From Nonlabens sp. Ci31 (GTDB taxonomy: Bacteria; Bacteroidota; Bacteroidia; Flavobacteriales; Flavobacteriaceae): a DNA stretch of 64,000 nucleotides. The notes under the pieces were generated by a model. That model worked only from the letters and a program-made list of their open reading frames with translations, made no database searches and was not told the origin of the DNA. Both the position numbers and the translations under genes were made by a program. Location of the stretch: positions 2,241,001 through 2,305,000 of the forward strand of contig NZ_CP043633.1 in the NCBI RefSeq assembly GCF_012974865.1, read 5' to 3'. This document shows positions 25,207 to 33,255 of the stretch, piece by piece. Positions within the stretch are counted from its first letter, which is position 1; each line of letters opens with the position of its first letter.

Positions 25207-28200
25207 TTGAAATTCTTAAAAACGCTGTTTGCTCATGCTTTCATAGCAGGTTTACTTTTGGTGAGCTGTAATGGGTATGCTCAAAATTCATCTCAGATAG
25301 ATGTGCTTACTACAGATCAAGGCTTGTTGTTTAGGGATATTACCTCTGTAACACAAGATGCAAGTGATGCTATGTGGATCGGTACAGACCTTGGTCTAGT
25401 TCGTTATGATGGCTATAACTTTAAGGTGTATAATTCTGACAAAAACAATCCTTTCTTTATTGAAGAAGAATTATTGAATGGAGAACTGGTATTTGATAAA
25501 AATGCTGACGAACTATGGTATATGGCTAATGAGAAATTGTTTAAACTTCAGCTTTCTACAGATCATGTAATGGCATTCAATGCTTCTCATAATATCAAAG
25601 GGCAAGTATTGCAATTATTAAAAAATCAGGACGACAGTATATGGATCATTACAAATGATTTTTTAACTATTGAATCTGGAAAAGCCAGACAATACCTTCA
25701 AAAATTAGAAAATGGAAAATTTAAAGTAATACATTCTGTTACGTCTGATATAAACCGCGCTGCTGGCTTAGTTAACGATAAAGAGGGTCATGTCTTGTGG
25801 AGCTCACCGCAGGGTAGTCTCAAATTTGATGCTCAAGGAAATAAACTATCTACTTTACATTTTCCAAATTTTAATTGGAATGGAGTGGAAACGCAGTTTA
25901 CGGTCTCTTTTTATGCTAGTGATACCAATCATTATTTTTTTCCGCAAAAAAAGCAGGGCATCTTTACTTTTAATGAAACAGACCTATCATCAAAGCGTAT
26001 TTTTGAAAGTGATCACCAGTTTTATTTTGCTATAGAAGACCATCAACAGCAAATATGGTTTGCGGGTACTGAAGAATTGTACCTTATGAATACAGATGGT
26101 CAATTTATAGATTACACAGCTCAATTAAAAGCGCGGCTAGAGTATTCAAAAATCAATGCTCTTTTTATTGATGCTAACAATTTACTTTGGGTAGCCACAG
26201 ATAACGGGTTGTTTAAGATCCGTATAGGAGAGAAGCTTTTTGAACCACTTTTTAAATCTGTAAATGAAGGTTGGGGAAATACCATGAGGGGCATTTTTGA
26301 AGATGCAAACGGAACTATTTATACAAAATGTGAAAACCAAAACAAGCTTTATTATAAAACGATGAACGGTAAAGTGGATACGCTTCAAATTAAACTGAGC
26401 AAACAAGCATTAGAAAGTTTTCAGTATACGGCTACTTTTTTTGTTTTAGATTCTACAAAACATCATGTATTTACTTTAGGGGAGACTTTATTAAAGATAA
26501 ATCTTAAGGATGGTACTACTAAAAGTTACAATGAGTTCAAACAGTTTATAACATTTAAAGGGCAAAATCCTATTATTAAACTAAAGGACGGAAGACTTCT
26601 TTTTGGTCAAACTTTAAAGCGATTAGTACTTTTTGATCCAGAAACAGAAACAAGTAAATTCGTTTTTGAAGATTCTAAAATTGAAACTGATATTGCAGAC
26701 TTTAGATACTTTAAAGAAAGTAAAACCGATAGTATCGTTTGGATAGGAACACAAAATGATGGCTTAATAAAAATACATCTCAATGGTACCATAGAAAATA
26801 AGATCACAACAGAAACAGAACCTAGTATCTCAAGAAATTATATACTGGTTATTGAAGAAGATAAGAATAGTAATCTTTGGGTAGGTACCTATGGTGGAGG
26901 ACTCAATTTCATTTCTAAAGATGAAAAGTCGGTAATAGCCTACAGAAAATCACAAGGCTTGCCCGATAATAATATTGTTGGAATTATCAATGACGAAGAC
27001 AATAACTTGTGGATAAGCACTTATAATGGGTTGTCTCATTTTGATACTTCAACTCAAGTTTTTCAAAATTTTTATATGGAAGATGGTCTGACACACTATG
27101 AGTTTAATTACAACTCTTTTTTTAAAGATAGCAAAGGCAATTTTTATTTTGGAGGTATGAATGGTCTTAATGCCTATAAGCCTATTGAAGTATTAAAAGA
27201 ATCTGAATCACCTAATTTACGATTGCTAGGAGTTTCAGGTTATAATACTAAGGATCAAAATAGATTCTATAAAGATTATAGTCAAGAAGAATTTACAAAT
27301 TTACAAGTATCACCTTATGACCAGTATTTTGAAATCAATTGGAGTATGCCCAGCTACTTTCAAAATCAAAAAAACACCTATAGCACAAAACTAGAAGGTT
27401 TTGAAAATCGCTGGTTTTATCAAGGTAATAATTCATCCATACGTTACAACCAGTTGCCAGCGGGAGACTATATTTTAAAAGTAAAAGGTAAAGATTCAAG
27501 AGGAAATCAATCCGAGAATATACTATCTATTCCTATTACTGTAAAGCAAATATTTTATAAGCAACTGTGGTTTCTAGCTTTAGTGGTTTTATCTATAATT
27601 GGAATCACGTATCTGATTTTTAGATATAGGCTTCAACAAGTCCTAGCAATGGAAAGACTGCGTACTAAAATATCTAGTGATTTACACGATGATGTAGGTT
27701 CTTTGCTGTCAGGCCTTGCTATGCAAACTGAACTGATGGAAATAAATGCAAGTGAAGCCGATAAAACCAAGCTTCAAAAAATCGCGGGTATTAGTAGGAA
27801 TGCCATTTCACAGATGCGTGACTTAGTATGGAGCATAGATAGCAGGCGTGAAACCACAAATGACTTGATAGAACGCATACAAGAGATGGCAGAGGAGCTT
27901 TTATTGCCTAAGGATATATCTTTTGAATTTCACCATAATAATATAAAATACCCTAATCGAAAGTTAGCTTCTCAAGTGAGACAAAACCTATTTTTAATTT
28001 ATAAAGAGTCTATCACAAATATTTTACGTCATTCTGACGCAACTCATGTGGAGATATCTATAAGCAATCACAAGACTGGTTGTGAATTTGTCATAAGCGA
28101 TAATGGAAGTGAAAAAGAATGCTATAAATCAACAGGTTTGGGACTAGCCAATATGCAATTGCGAGCAGAAGCCATAAAAGCAAGTTTTACTTTTAAAAAA

Positions 28201-28245
28201 GTGAATGGTTTTAGTGTATCTCTTCATTTACCATTTAGTCTATAA
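25207..28245 (+). CDS. Membrane sensor histidine kinase (Reg_prop propeller, Y_Y_Y, HisKA_3, HATPase)
   Basis: About 1012 residues. No ATG fits; TTG at 25207 gives a clean signal peptide (MKFLKTLFAHAFIAGLLLVSC...YAQ) and lies 29 bp after the -7 box, so I prefer it to TTG 25183. A periplasmic two-component-regulator propeller (repeats such as NLWVGTYGGGL, MWIGTDLGLVRYDG) is followed by a Y_Y_Y domain (roughly residues 715-765), one membrane helix (about 785-807), a HisKA_3 domain with SSDLHDDVGSLLSG and an HATPase domain with KESITNILRHSDA and GLGLANMQLRAEA. Unlike hybrid HTCS proteins it has no fused receiver or AraC domain; the partner is the regulator at 28369. Confidence 0.9.
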   Translation: MKFLKTLFAHAFIAGLLLVSCNGYAQNSSQIDVLTTDQGLLFRDITSVTQDASDAMWIGTDLGLVRYDGYNFKVYNSDKNNPFFIEEELLNGELVFDKNADELWYMANEKLFKLQLSTDHVMAFNASHNIKGQVLQLLKNQDDSIWIITNDFLTIESGKARQYLQKLENGKFKVIHSVTSDINRAAGLVNDKEGHVLWSSPQGSLKFDAQGNKLSTLHFPNFNWNGVETQFTVSFYASDTNHYFFPQKKQGIFTFNETDLSSKRIFESDHQFYFAIEDHQQQIWFAGTEELYLMNTDGQFIDYTAQLKARLEYSKINALFIDANNLLWVATDNGLFKIRIGEKLFEPLFKSVNEGWGNTMRGIFEDANGTIYTKCENQNKLYYKTMNGKVDTLQIKLSKQALESFQYTATFFVLDSTKHHVFTLGETLLKINLKDGTTKSYNEFKQFITFKGQNPIIKLKDGRLLFGQTLKRLVLFDPETETSKFVFEDSKIETDIADFRYFKESKTDSIVWIGTQNDGLIKIHLNGTIENKITTETEPSISRNYILVIEEDKNSNLWVGTYGGGLNFISKDEKSVIAYRKSQGLPDNNIVGIINDEDNNLWISTYNGLSHFDTSTQVFQNFYMEDGLTHYEFNYNSFFKDSKGNFYFGGMNGLNAYKPIEVLKESESPNLRLLGVSGYNTKDQNRFYKDYSQEEFTNLQVSPYDQYFEINWSMPSYFQNQKNTYSTKLEGFENRWFYQGNNSSIRYNQLPAGDYILKVKGKDSRGNQSENILSIPITVKQIFYKQLWFLALVVLSIIGITYLIFRYRLQQVLAMERLRTKISSDLHDDVGSLLSGLAMQTELMEINASEADKTKLQKIAGISRNAISQMRDLVWSIDSRRETTNDLIERIQEMAEELLLPKDISFEFHHNNIKYPNRKLASQVRQNLFLIYKESITNILRHSDATHVEISISNHKTGCEFVISDNGSEKECYKSTGLGLANMQLRAEAIKASFTFKKVNGFSVSLHLPFSL

Positions 28246-28273
28246 TATCAGTGAGAGGTTAAATTTGTATAAA

Positions 28274-28320
28274 CCACATTATAATGTGATTGGACGGCAC
28301 TTATAACTGTACTAACTTTA
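28274..28320 (+). promoter_or_regulatory. Operator/promoter of the response regulator (19-bp element copy 4)
   Basis: Plus strand: CCACATTATAATGTGATTG (28274-28292), 20 bp, then TAACTTTA (28313-28320), one base off TAnnTTTG. The inverted repeat CACAT-TATA-ATGTG is perfect and its centre would lie near -42, a typical activator position. The start codon is at 28369. This suggests the regulator activates its own gene. Confidence 0.72.
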
Positions 28321-28368
28321 AAGCTAACTATTAAATACATATAAAATCATCATAGGGATGGCTCTGGT

Positions 28369-29001
28369 ATGAAACAAATTCAATTAGCAATTATAGAAGA
28401 TGAGGTACTCATTCAGGAAAGTCTTCATGATTTTTTTGAAACCGTGCCGGAGATTACATGCTTATTTATCTATTCTTCAGTGGAAACTTTTTTGAAAGAT
28501 TACAGCACTTTAGTTAGAACACCAGATGTATTATTGTTAGATATTAATTTATTAGGAATGTCTGGCATAGAAGGGATTCCTTTGATATTAAATGAATTAC
28601 CAAATCTGGATATTATCATGCTCACTACTTTTGAGGACAGTGAAAGTATCTTTAATGCGCTGTGTTTAGGAGCTTGTTCTTATTTATCCAAAAGAACACC
28701 CTTAAAAAAAATACAAGAAGCCATTGAGGTGGTTTATGAAGGAGGTTCCTATATGTCACCATCCATTGCTAGAAAAATCGCTAATCACTTTTTACCGAAA
28801 ACTGCAAAGAAAAATCTGCTCACATCTAGACAAAAAGATATAGTCAGTGGAATCGTTGATGGTAAAAGCTATAAAATGATTGCAGCAGATTTATTTGTAT
28901 CGCTAGACACCGTGCGCAGTCATATCAAAAATATTTATAAAACACTAGAAATTAATAGCAAAGCAGAATTGATTAGAAAATCATACGATAATGAGATTTA
29001 A
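28369..29001 (+). CDS. LuxR/NarL-family response regulator
   Basis: 210 residues. The receiver domain has the acidic pair in IIEDE (E10-D11-E12), the phospho-acceptor D58 in LLLDINL, T86/T87 and K108. The C-terminal LuxR helix-turn-helix spans about 145-205: LTSRQKDIVSGIVDGKSYKM, then SLDTVRSHIKNIYKTLEI. HisKA_3 kinases usually pair with this regulator class, so it is the natural partner of 25207-28245. A perfect copy of the 19-bp inverted repeat stands in front of the gene. It likely controls the S9 operon, the two flanking secreted proteins, the kinase and itself. Confidence 0.9.
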   Translation: MKQIQLAIIEDEVLIQESLHDFFETVPEITCLFIYSSVETFLKDYSTLVRTPDVLLLDINLLGMSGIEGIPLILNELPNLDIIMLTTFEDSESIFNALCLGACSYLSKRTPLKKIQEAIEVVYEGGSYMSPSIARKIANHFLPKTAKKNLLTSRQKDIVSGIVDGKSYKMIAADLFVSLDTVRSHIKNIYKTLEINSKAELIRKSYDNEI

Positions 29002-29935
29002 TTTTCGATAAGACTTTTCAAGTAAAATGTTCATTCCACTTTCAGTTTTTTAAAACGGTATAAAATCTAACATTTAAAATCTACATGCTCAATCATTTAA
29101 ATGCAATGACATAAGTCAAAGTTTACTTGATCTGTTCCCTTAAATTTTGGTTGACTAAATGGAATCAAGATGAAAAACATTTTATTACTCAGGTATTTTA
29201 CAGCAAAATCAAAAACGTACAGCACTATTTTTGTCAGTTATTAAAGGGTTACTAGTGGACAATAGAATGATGCATAATGACCAAATCAAGAATTTTACAA
29301 ATACATACCGGAGCGATCAATTTACATTCAAAAGCTAGTGGATTATCTTATTTCTGGAGGACGAATCAATAGGTCATATGGAGGGAGTTTTTTGATGGAG
29401 ATTTATTTCATAAGCGCTATGGATAATTTGATAGGAATGTTTAAGAGAATTCATTACTATTTCACTCAACGGATTTGCATAAGAACCGCTGGAAAAACCA
29501 CAAGAATTCATCAAATATTCTAAACGGAAATCTTATATAATGCCACTATCAAAAAATTACGTACCATCTATTTCTATAGGTGTAAAAACGCCCGGAAAGG
29601 CAAAGAAGGTTTGAATAAGATGGGTAAGTTTGCTAGCGAGCGAGGCTTTGAGATTTCCGCTTTTAATTTTAGTCGTCGTGATGGTCAGTGGCACAAAATT
29701 TCATCCTTACCTTCTATAAAAGCACAAGACTTAGGATTTGTTATAGGTCACCCGTGTTGGATTGCTTCCGGTCAGAAGACCTTAACTGCAGTTATAGACT
29801 ACCTCAGCGAGCTGCTTATTGGAAAATTAATTAGTAAAAGAGGTTAAACCCTATGTTGGAGTCCTGTATTATTTTCAACAACGGATACCAGTAAATGACA
29901 TATAGTATTCCATCAAGCAAAATACAACTGATAGT
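29002..29935. other. Decayed region with broken coding pieces, unidentified
   Basis: More than 900 bp with no intact recognisable gene. Several frames contain protein-like pieces that break off, for example FLSVIKGLLVDNRMMHNDQ near 29240, FFDGDLFHKRYG near 29390 and a run NARKGKEGLNKMGKF near 29600. The frames change and carry stops. This looks like one or two dead genes or an old mobile element. I could not name a family. Confidence 0.45.
29620..29847 (+). CDS. Hypothetical ORF, possibly a gene remnant
   Basis: 75 residues from ATG (GKFASERGFEISAFNFSRRD, then QWHKISSLPSIKAQDLGFVIGH, ending AVIDYLSELLIGKLISKRG). The composition is protein-like with alternating strands and helices, but I recognise no family. 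The frame is open further upstream without an ATG, which fits the 3' part of a longer broken gene. It stands alone between a decayed region and tRNA-Ser. Confidence 0.3.
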   Translation: MGKFASERGFEISAFNFSRRDGQWHKISSLPSIKAQDLGFVIGHPCWIASGQKTLTAVIDYLSELLIGKLISKRG

Positions 29936-29974
29936 AAAATAAAAAACCCTGATAATCATTTGATTATCAGGGTT
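29936..29974 (-). terminator. Terminator of tRNA-Ser
   Basis: A long perfect stem (AAACCCTGATAATCA paired with its complement, short loop) at 29943-29974, followed on the minus strand by a run of T. It lies directly behind the tRNA-Ser 3' end. Confidence 0.85.
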
Positions 29975-29977
29975 TGT

Positions 29978-30063
29978 GCGGAGAAGAAGGGATTCGAACC
30001 CCTGGAGGTGTAACCCTCGCTGGTTTTCAAGACCAGTGCATTCGACCACTCTGCCACTTCTCC
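29978..30063 (-). tRNA. tRNA-Ser (anticodon TGA)
   Basis: An 86-nt tRNA with acceptor arms GGAGAAG/CTTCTCC and discriminator G, T-loop GTTCGAATC and anticodon loop CTTGAAA giving anticodon TGA, which reads UCA/UCG-type serine codons. A long variable arm (class II) is present, as expected for tRNA-Ser. CCA is not encoded. A hairpin terminator follows, and TATATTTG (30103-30110, minus strand) marks the -7 box upstream. Confidence 0.95.
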
Positions 30064-30102
30064 TAGTCCCGCTACAAAAATTACTTTTTGTTTTAGCGGT
30101 TG

Positions 30103-30110
30103 CAAATATA
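30103..30110 (-). promoter_or_regulatory. -7 box of tRNA-Ser
   Basis: TATATTTG on the minus strand, followed by CAACCGC. The tRNA-Arg promoter has the same box followed by CAGCCGC. No clear -33 TTTG is seen at the right distance. Confidence 0.55.
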
Positions 30111-30301
30111 CAATTATTCTTTAAAAATTGATTGTAATAATAAAAAAAACACGCCGAATTCTATTTTAAAGCTCAAAGAAAAAAAACAATCTGAATTTCA
30201 AAAACCAAATCATAATTTGATAAGTCTTGGAAAAACAATGTTTACTTAACTATATGTGGTAGATGTAATTTTAAAACTTCTAACTCTTAATATCTTACAA
30301 A

Positions 30302-30961
30302 TCAACTTTTGTCGTGAGATAGTTTACTGTCGCCGGTAATGGGGATCACCTTACCAGAGTAGGTAGGTTTTTTTTTAATGTTCAGTTCTATCCAAGCTTT
30401 CATATTTGCCAGCCACTCTCTTCTTGTAAAGTGACTGTTGCCAGGATATTCATGCTTGTCTGCTACATAGCCTTGTACATTTAACCCCATATTTTTACCA
30501 ATATAAATAGCTCTAGGGAGGTGAAATTCTTGTGTAAATACAATCGCGTTTTTTACCTGAAAAACATCCCTAGCTCTATACATAGTGTCGTACGTATCAA
30601 AGCCGGCATGATCTAAGAAAATATCTTCGTCTGGCACCCCTTTGTTGTTGAGGTAACTCTTCATGGCGTTTACTTCATCGTAGTTTTTTTCACCGTGATC
30701 ACCGCTTAAAAGGAATTTTTTAAACTTTTTGTTTTCATAAGCTAGTAAAGCTGCATCCACACGATCTTGTAGGATAAGTGAAAGGGTTTTATCTGGCTTT
30801 ACACTAGCACCTAGAACTATACCTGTATAAGCTACTTTAAGTTGGCTTATATCTGTTACAATAACATCTCTAGAGGTACGCTTCACGTGCAATTGCAGAA
30901 AGAGAATGCCTACTACACATAAGATGACACTAAAAACGAGTATGTTTAATATCCTGCGCAT
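30302..30961 (-). CDS. SanA/YdcF-like DUF218 membrane-anchored protein
   Basis: 219 residues with an N-terminal membrane helix (ILNILVFSVILCVVGILFL) and the DUF218 fold: GIVLGASVKPDKTLSLILQDRVDAALLAY, FLLSGDH, NEVNAMK-like YDEVNAMKSYL, and VFTQEFHLPRAIYIGKNMG. SanA proteins are linked to envelope barrier function and vancomycin resistance in enteric bacteria. The gene starts at the base where the thioesterase gene ends (one-base overlap), so the two are co-translated. Confidence 0.85.
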   Translation of the reverse strand: MRRILNILVFSVILCVVGILFLQLHVKRTSRDVIVTDISQLKVAYTGIVLGASVKPDKTLSLILQDRVDAALLAYENKKFKKFLLSGDHGEKNYDEVNAMKSYLNNKGVPDEDIFLDHAGFDTYDTMYRARDVFQVKNAIVFTQEFHLPRAIYIGKNMGLNVQGYVADKHEYPGNSHFTRREWLANMKAWIELNIKKKPTYSGKVIPITGDSKLSHDKS

Positions 30962-31347
30962 TAAATAATAGATGTAGGTTTTTTGTCGTCGTCTATGGCT
31001 ACAAAAGTAAAGATTCCTGTCACCACTTTTTCACGAGAATAGCTGTACATATCTTCCATATAAATACTGGTTTCTACCACACAACTGGTCTTGCCCACTT
31101 TAGAAATATGTCCTACCAGCTCAATAATACTCCCTTGTGGGATAGGTTTTTTAAAATCTATTTTATCAGTGCTTATAGTCACTACTTTTTTTCTAGAGAA
31201 TCGAGTTGCGCAAATAAAAGAAACTTCATCCATAAGCTGTAAGGCCATACCTCCGAAAAGCGTGTCGTAATGATTGGTCGTATTAGGAAAAACGGCCTTG
31301 AAAATGCTCGTCTTAGATTCCTTAATTCTTTTATCGATGTCCTTCAT
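30961..31347 (-). CDS. Acyl-CoA thioesterase, hotdog fold (YciA/BACH type)
   Basis: 128 residues. VFPNTTNHYDTLFGGMALQLMDEVSFICATRF is the signature of acyl-CoA thioesterases, with the active-site Asn/Asp-containing loop NHYDTLFGG; VTISTDKIDFKKPIPQGSIIEL forms the central strands. The enzyme hydrolyses acyl-CoA to free acid and CoA in the cytoplasm. It is co-transcribed with the SanA-like gene. Confidence 0.88.
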   Translation of the reverse strand: MKDIDKRIKESKTSIFKAVFPNTTNHYDTLFGGMALQLMDEVSFICATRFSRKKVVTISTDKIDFKKPIPQGSIIELVGHISKVGKTSCVVETSIYMEDMYSYSREKVVTGIFTFVAIDDDKKPTSII

Positions 31348-31537
31348 TGAAAAATCTTATAGTAAAGCCCTTAATGGGCATGAGGTGTACGTTATTTTTG
31401 CGTACTAATTAGAAAGGTATTGGTGTTGATCTCGCTTTCTGTTCTCTTTTGAAAATAGAACTTTATACGGAACTTGATTCAGTGCGAAAGCAGAATACCT
31501 ACCAAATCCTCAACCACAAAGATAACGTATCATAACT

Positions 31538-32164
31538 ATGGATAGTATAGAAAGTTTGCAATGGAGATATGCCACTAAAAAATTTGATTCTGAAAAAAAT
31601 CTAGAAACAAGCCAATTGGAGCTGCTTGCACAAGCCTTTAATCTTACCGCTACTTCTTACGGTTTACAACCTTGTAGGTTAATTGTTGTTCAAGATCAAG
31701 ATCTTAAGGAGAAAATGGTACCTCATTCTTATGGTCAGATGCAAGTTAAAGATGCCAGTGCTGTATTAGTGATATGCACGACTGTTGTAGATGAACAATA
31801 CGTAAAAGATTATTTCTCTATCGTTAAAAAAGAGCGCAATACACCAGATGAGGTGATTCAACCTTTTCAAGATTTCTTGACAAGTACTTTTTCCAAGAAA
31901 GAGTCTGAAGAGATTGAATTGTGGGCAAAGAACCAAGCTTATTTGATTTTAGGCAACCTACTTACCGTTTGCGCACAGCAGCAAATCGATTCGTGTCCTA
32001 TGGAAGGTTTTGTACCTGAAAAAATAGATGAGTTGCTAGATTTAAAAGCCAAAGGTTTAAAAAGCACCTTACTACTTCCCGTGGGTTACCGAGCAATTGA
32101 CGACTTGATGTCTCAATTAAAAAAGGTACGCCGACCACAACAAGAAATGGTTTCATTTTTGTAG
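31538..32164 (+). CDS. NAD(P)H-dependent nitroreductase family protein
   Basis: 208 residues of the NfsB-like FMN nitroreductase family. LQWRYATKKFDSEKNLE at the N-terminus and TATSYGLQPCRLIVVQD, followed by the helix NQAYLILGNLLTVCAQQQIDSCPMEGF, match the FMN-binding and dimer segments. It reduces quinones, flavins or nitro compounds. Transcribed away from the thioesterase gene; a candidate terminator follows at 32300. Confidence 0.9.
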   Translation: MDSIESLQWRYATKKFDSEKNLETSQLELLAQAFNLTATSYGLQPCRLIVVQDQDLKEKMVPHSYGQMQVKDASAVLVICTTVVDEQYVKDYFSIVKKERNTPDEVIQPFQDFLTSTFSKKESEEIELWAKNQAYLILGNLLTVCAQQQIDSCPMEGFVPEKIDELLDLKAKGLKSTLLLPVGYRAIDDLMSQLKKVRRPQQEMVSFL

Positions 32165-32299
32165 CGGCAATAAATACCTTTAATAGCCTTTAGAATGTTC
32201 CCAGTAGGGAACAGGTCCTCTATAGGGATTATCGAAGAGCTACTTTATGAGTTTTATTTTCAGGGAAATGCAGTCAGGACAACGGGTGTTTAGGATACC

Positions 32300-32332
32300 G
32301 GTATTCCCCTGTCTAGGGATACCTATTTTTTC
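32300..32332 (+). terminator. Candidate terminator of the nitroreductase gene
   Basis: GGTATTCCC...GGGATACC forms an eight-base-pair stem with one bulge, followed by TATTTTTTCC. It is 135 bp past the stop codon. The short motif GATACC/GGTATC occurs three times here, so other pairings are possible. Confidence 0.45.
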
Positions 32333-32436
32333 CATAAGAGAATAGTCCCTTCTATGTGACGCTTTTTAAACAAAGAGGACAAGAAAATAAAATACCATAC
32401 AACTTCCTTTTTCTAAAAACTTAAGAAAAGCCTGTT

Positions 32437-33252
32437 TTACTGTATCGTATATTCAATTTCAAAAGCTTCAGAAATTCTAAAATACCCAAAAGGGAACCGC
32501 TCTGAATCTGTGGTATTGATGATGTTACCTCTTACCACGGCTGGTTGGGTTCCAAAGGGACCGCCACCGCCATCTCCCGCTTGCTGTAGTAGTGTTTCAT
32601 AGAAATTAAAACAACCTTGGTCTATTCCTAGAATACGTATGGTTGCTGTGGCTCCTGGAGTAATCTCTTCGATAAAAAAAGTCGTCTGAGAACGGTTGCC
32701 ATCAGTAAATTCATCATCAATAATGTCGACTTGAACATTATCAACATCTTGGTATTCAAAAAGGTAAAAATCACCAAGACCTGAAGGATCGTTAAAGAAA
32801 GCAGTGACCTCCGTAATATCATCTCCAAAACCGCTTATCGTTCCCTGCTCTACATCTGTAAATGGTACCGTAGGCTCTAGACTTTCGGTAGCTGTATAGA
32901 CAGCTCCGTTATCATTAATAGTAAGGGTGTAGTTATTTTCAGTAGGATTGCTCATTCTTATAAATGGAAAGCCAGAGCTATACACTCCATCTGCTACAAA
33001 AGGAATAGGGATTAGGGCGCCATCGGCATCAGTGATGCTGACTATTGCGTCATTTACAAAAACGATTTCTTCATCATAAAACCCCGCAGATCTGGTAAGT
33101 TGTACTCTGGTAAATGTAGTCCCAGAATCGTTTAGCTCCATGGAGGCATCTACGACCAGTCGCGGATCTGAATTATTGAGATCTAATTGAACTACATCAG
33201 AGCAAGAGGAGATCATTAATAGAGTAACTACGTATATAAAAAACTTCTTCAT
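32437..33252 (-). CDS. DUF4249 lipoprotein
   Basis: 271 residues with lipobox LLMISSC and the DUF4249 pattern: LDLNNSDPRLVVDASMELNDSG, VQLTRSAGFYDEEIVFVNDAIVSITDADG, then YTLTIND and DCYNFY-like QGCFNFYETLLQQAGDGGGGPFGTQP. The family is confined to Bacteroidota and is nearly always encoded next to a TonB receptor, as here (three bases between the genes). It probably acts as the surface lipoprotein partner of that receptor. Confidence 0.9.
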   Translation of the reverse strand: MKKFFIYVVTLLMISSCSDVVQLDLNNSDPRLVVDASMELNDSGTTFTRVQLTRSAGFYDEEIVFVNDAIVSITDADGALIPIPFVADGVYSSGFPFIRMSNPTENNYTLTINDNGAVYTATESLEPTVPFTDVEQGTISGFGDDITEVTAFFNDPSGLGDFYLFEYQDVDNVQVDIIDDEFTDGNRSQTTFFIEEITPGATATIRILGIDQGCFNFYETLLQQAGDGGGGPFGTQPAVVRGNIINTTDSERFPFGYFRISEAFEIEYTIQ

Positions 33253-33255
33253 CTC

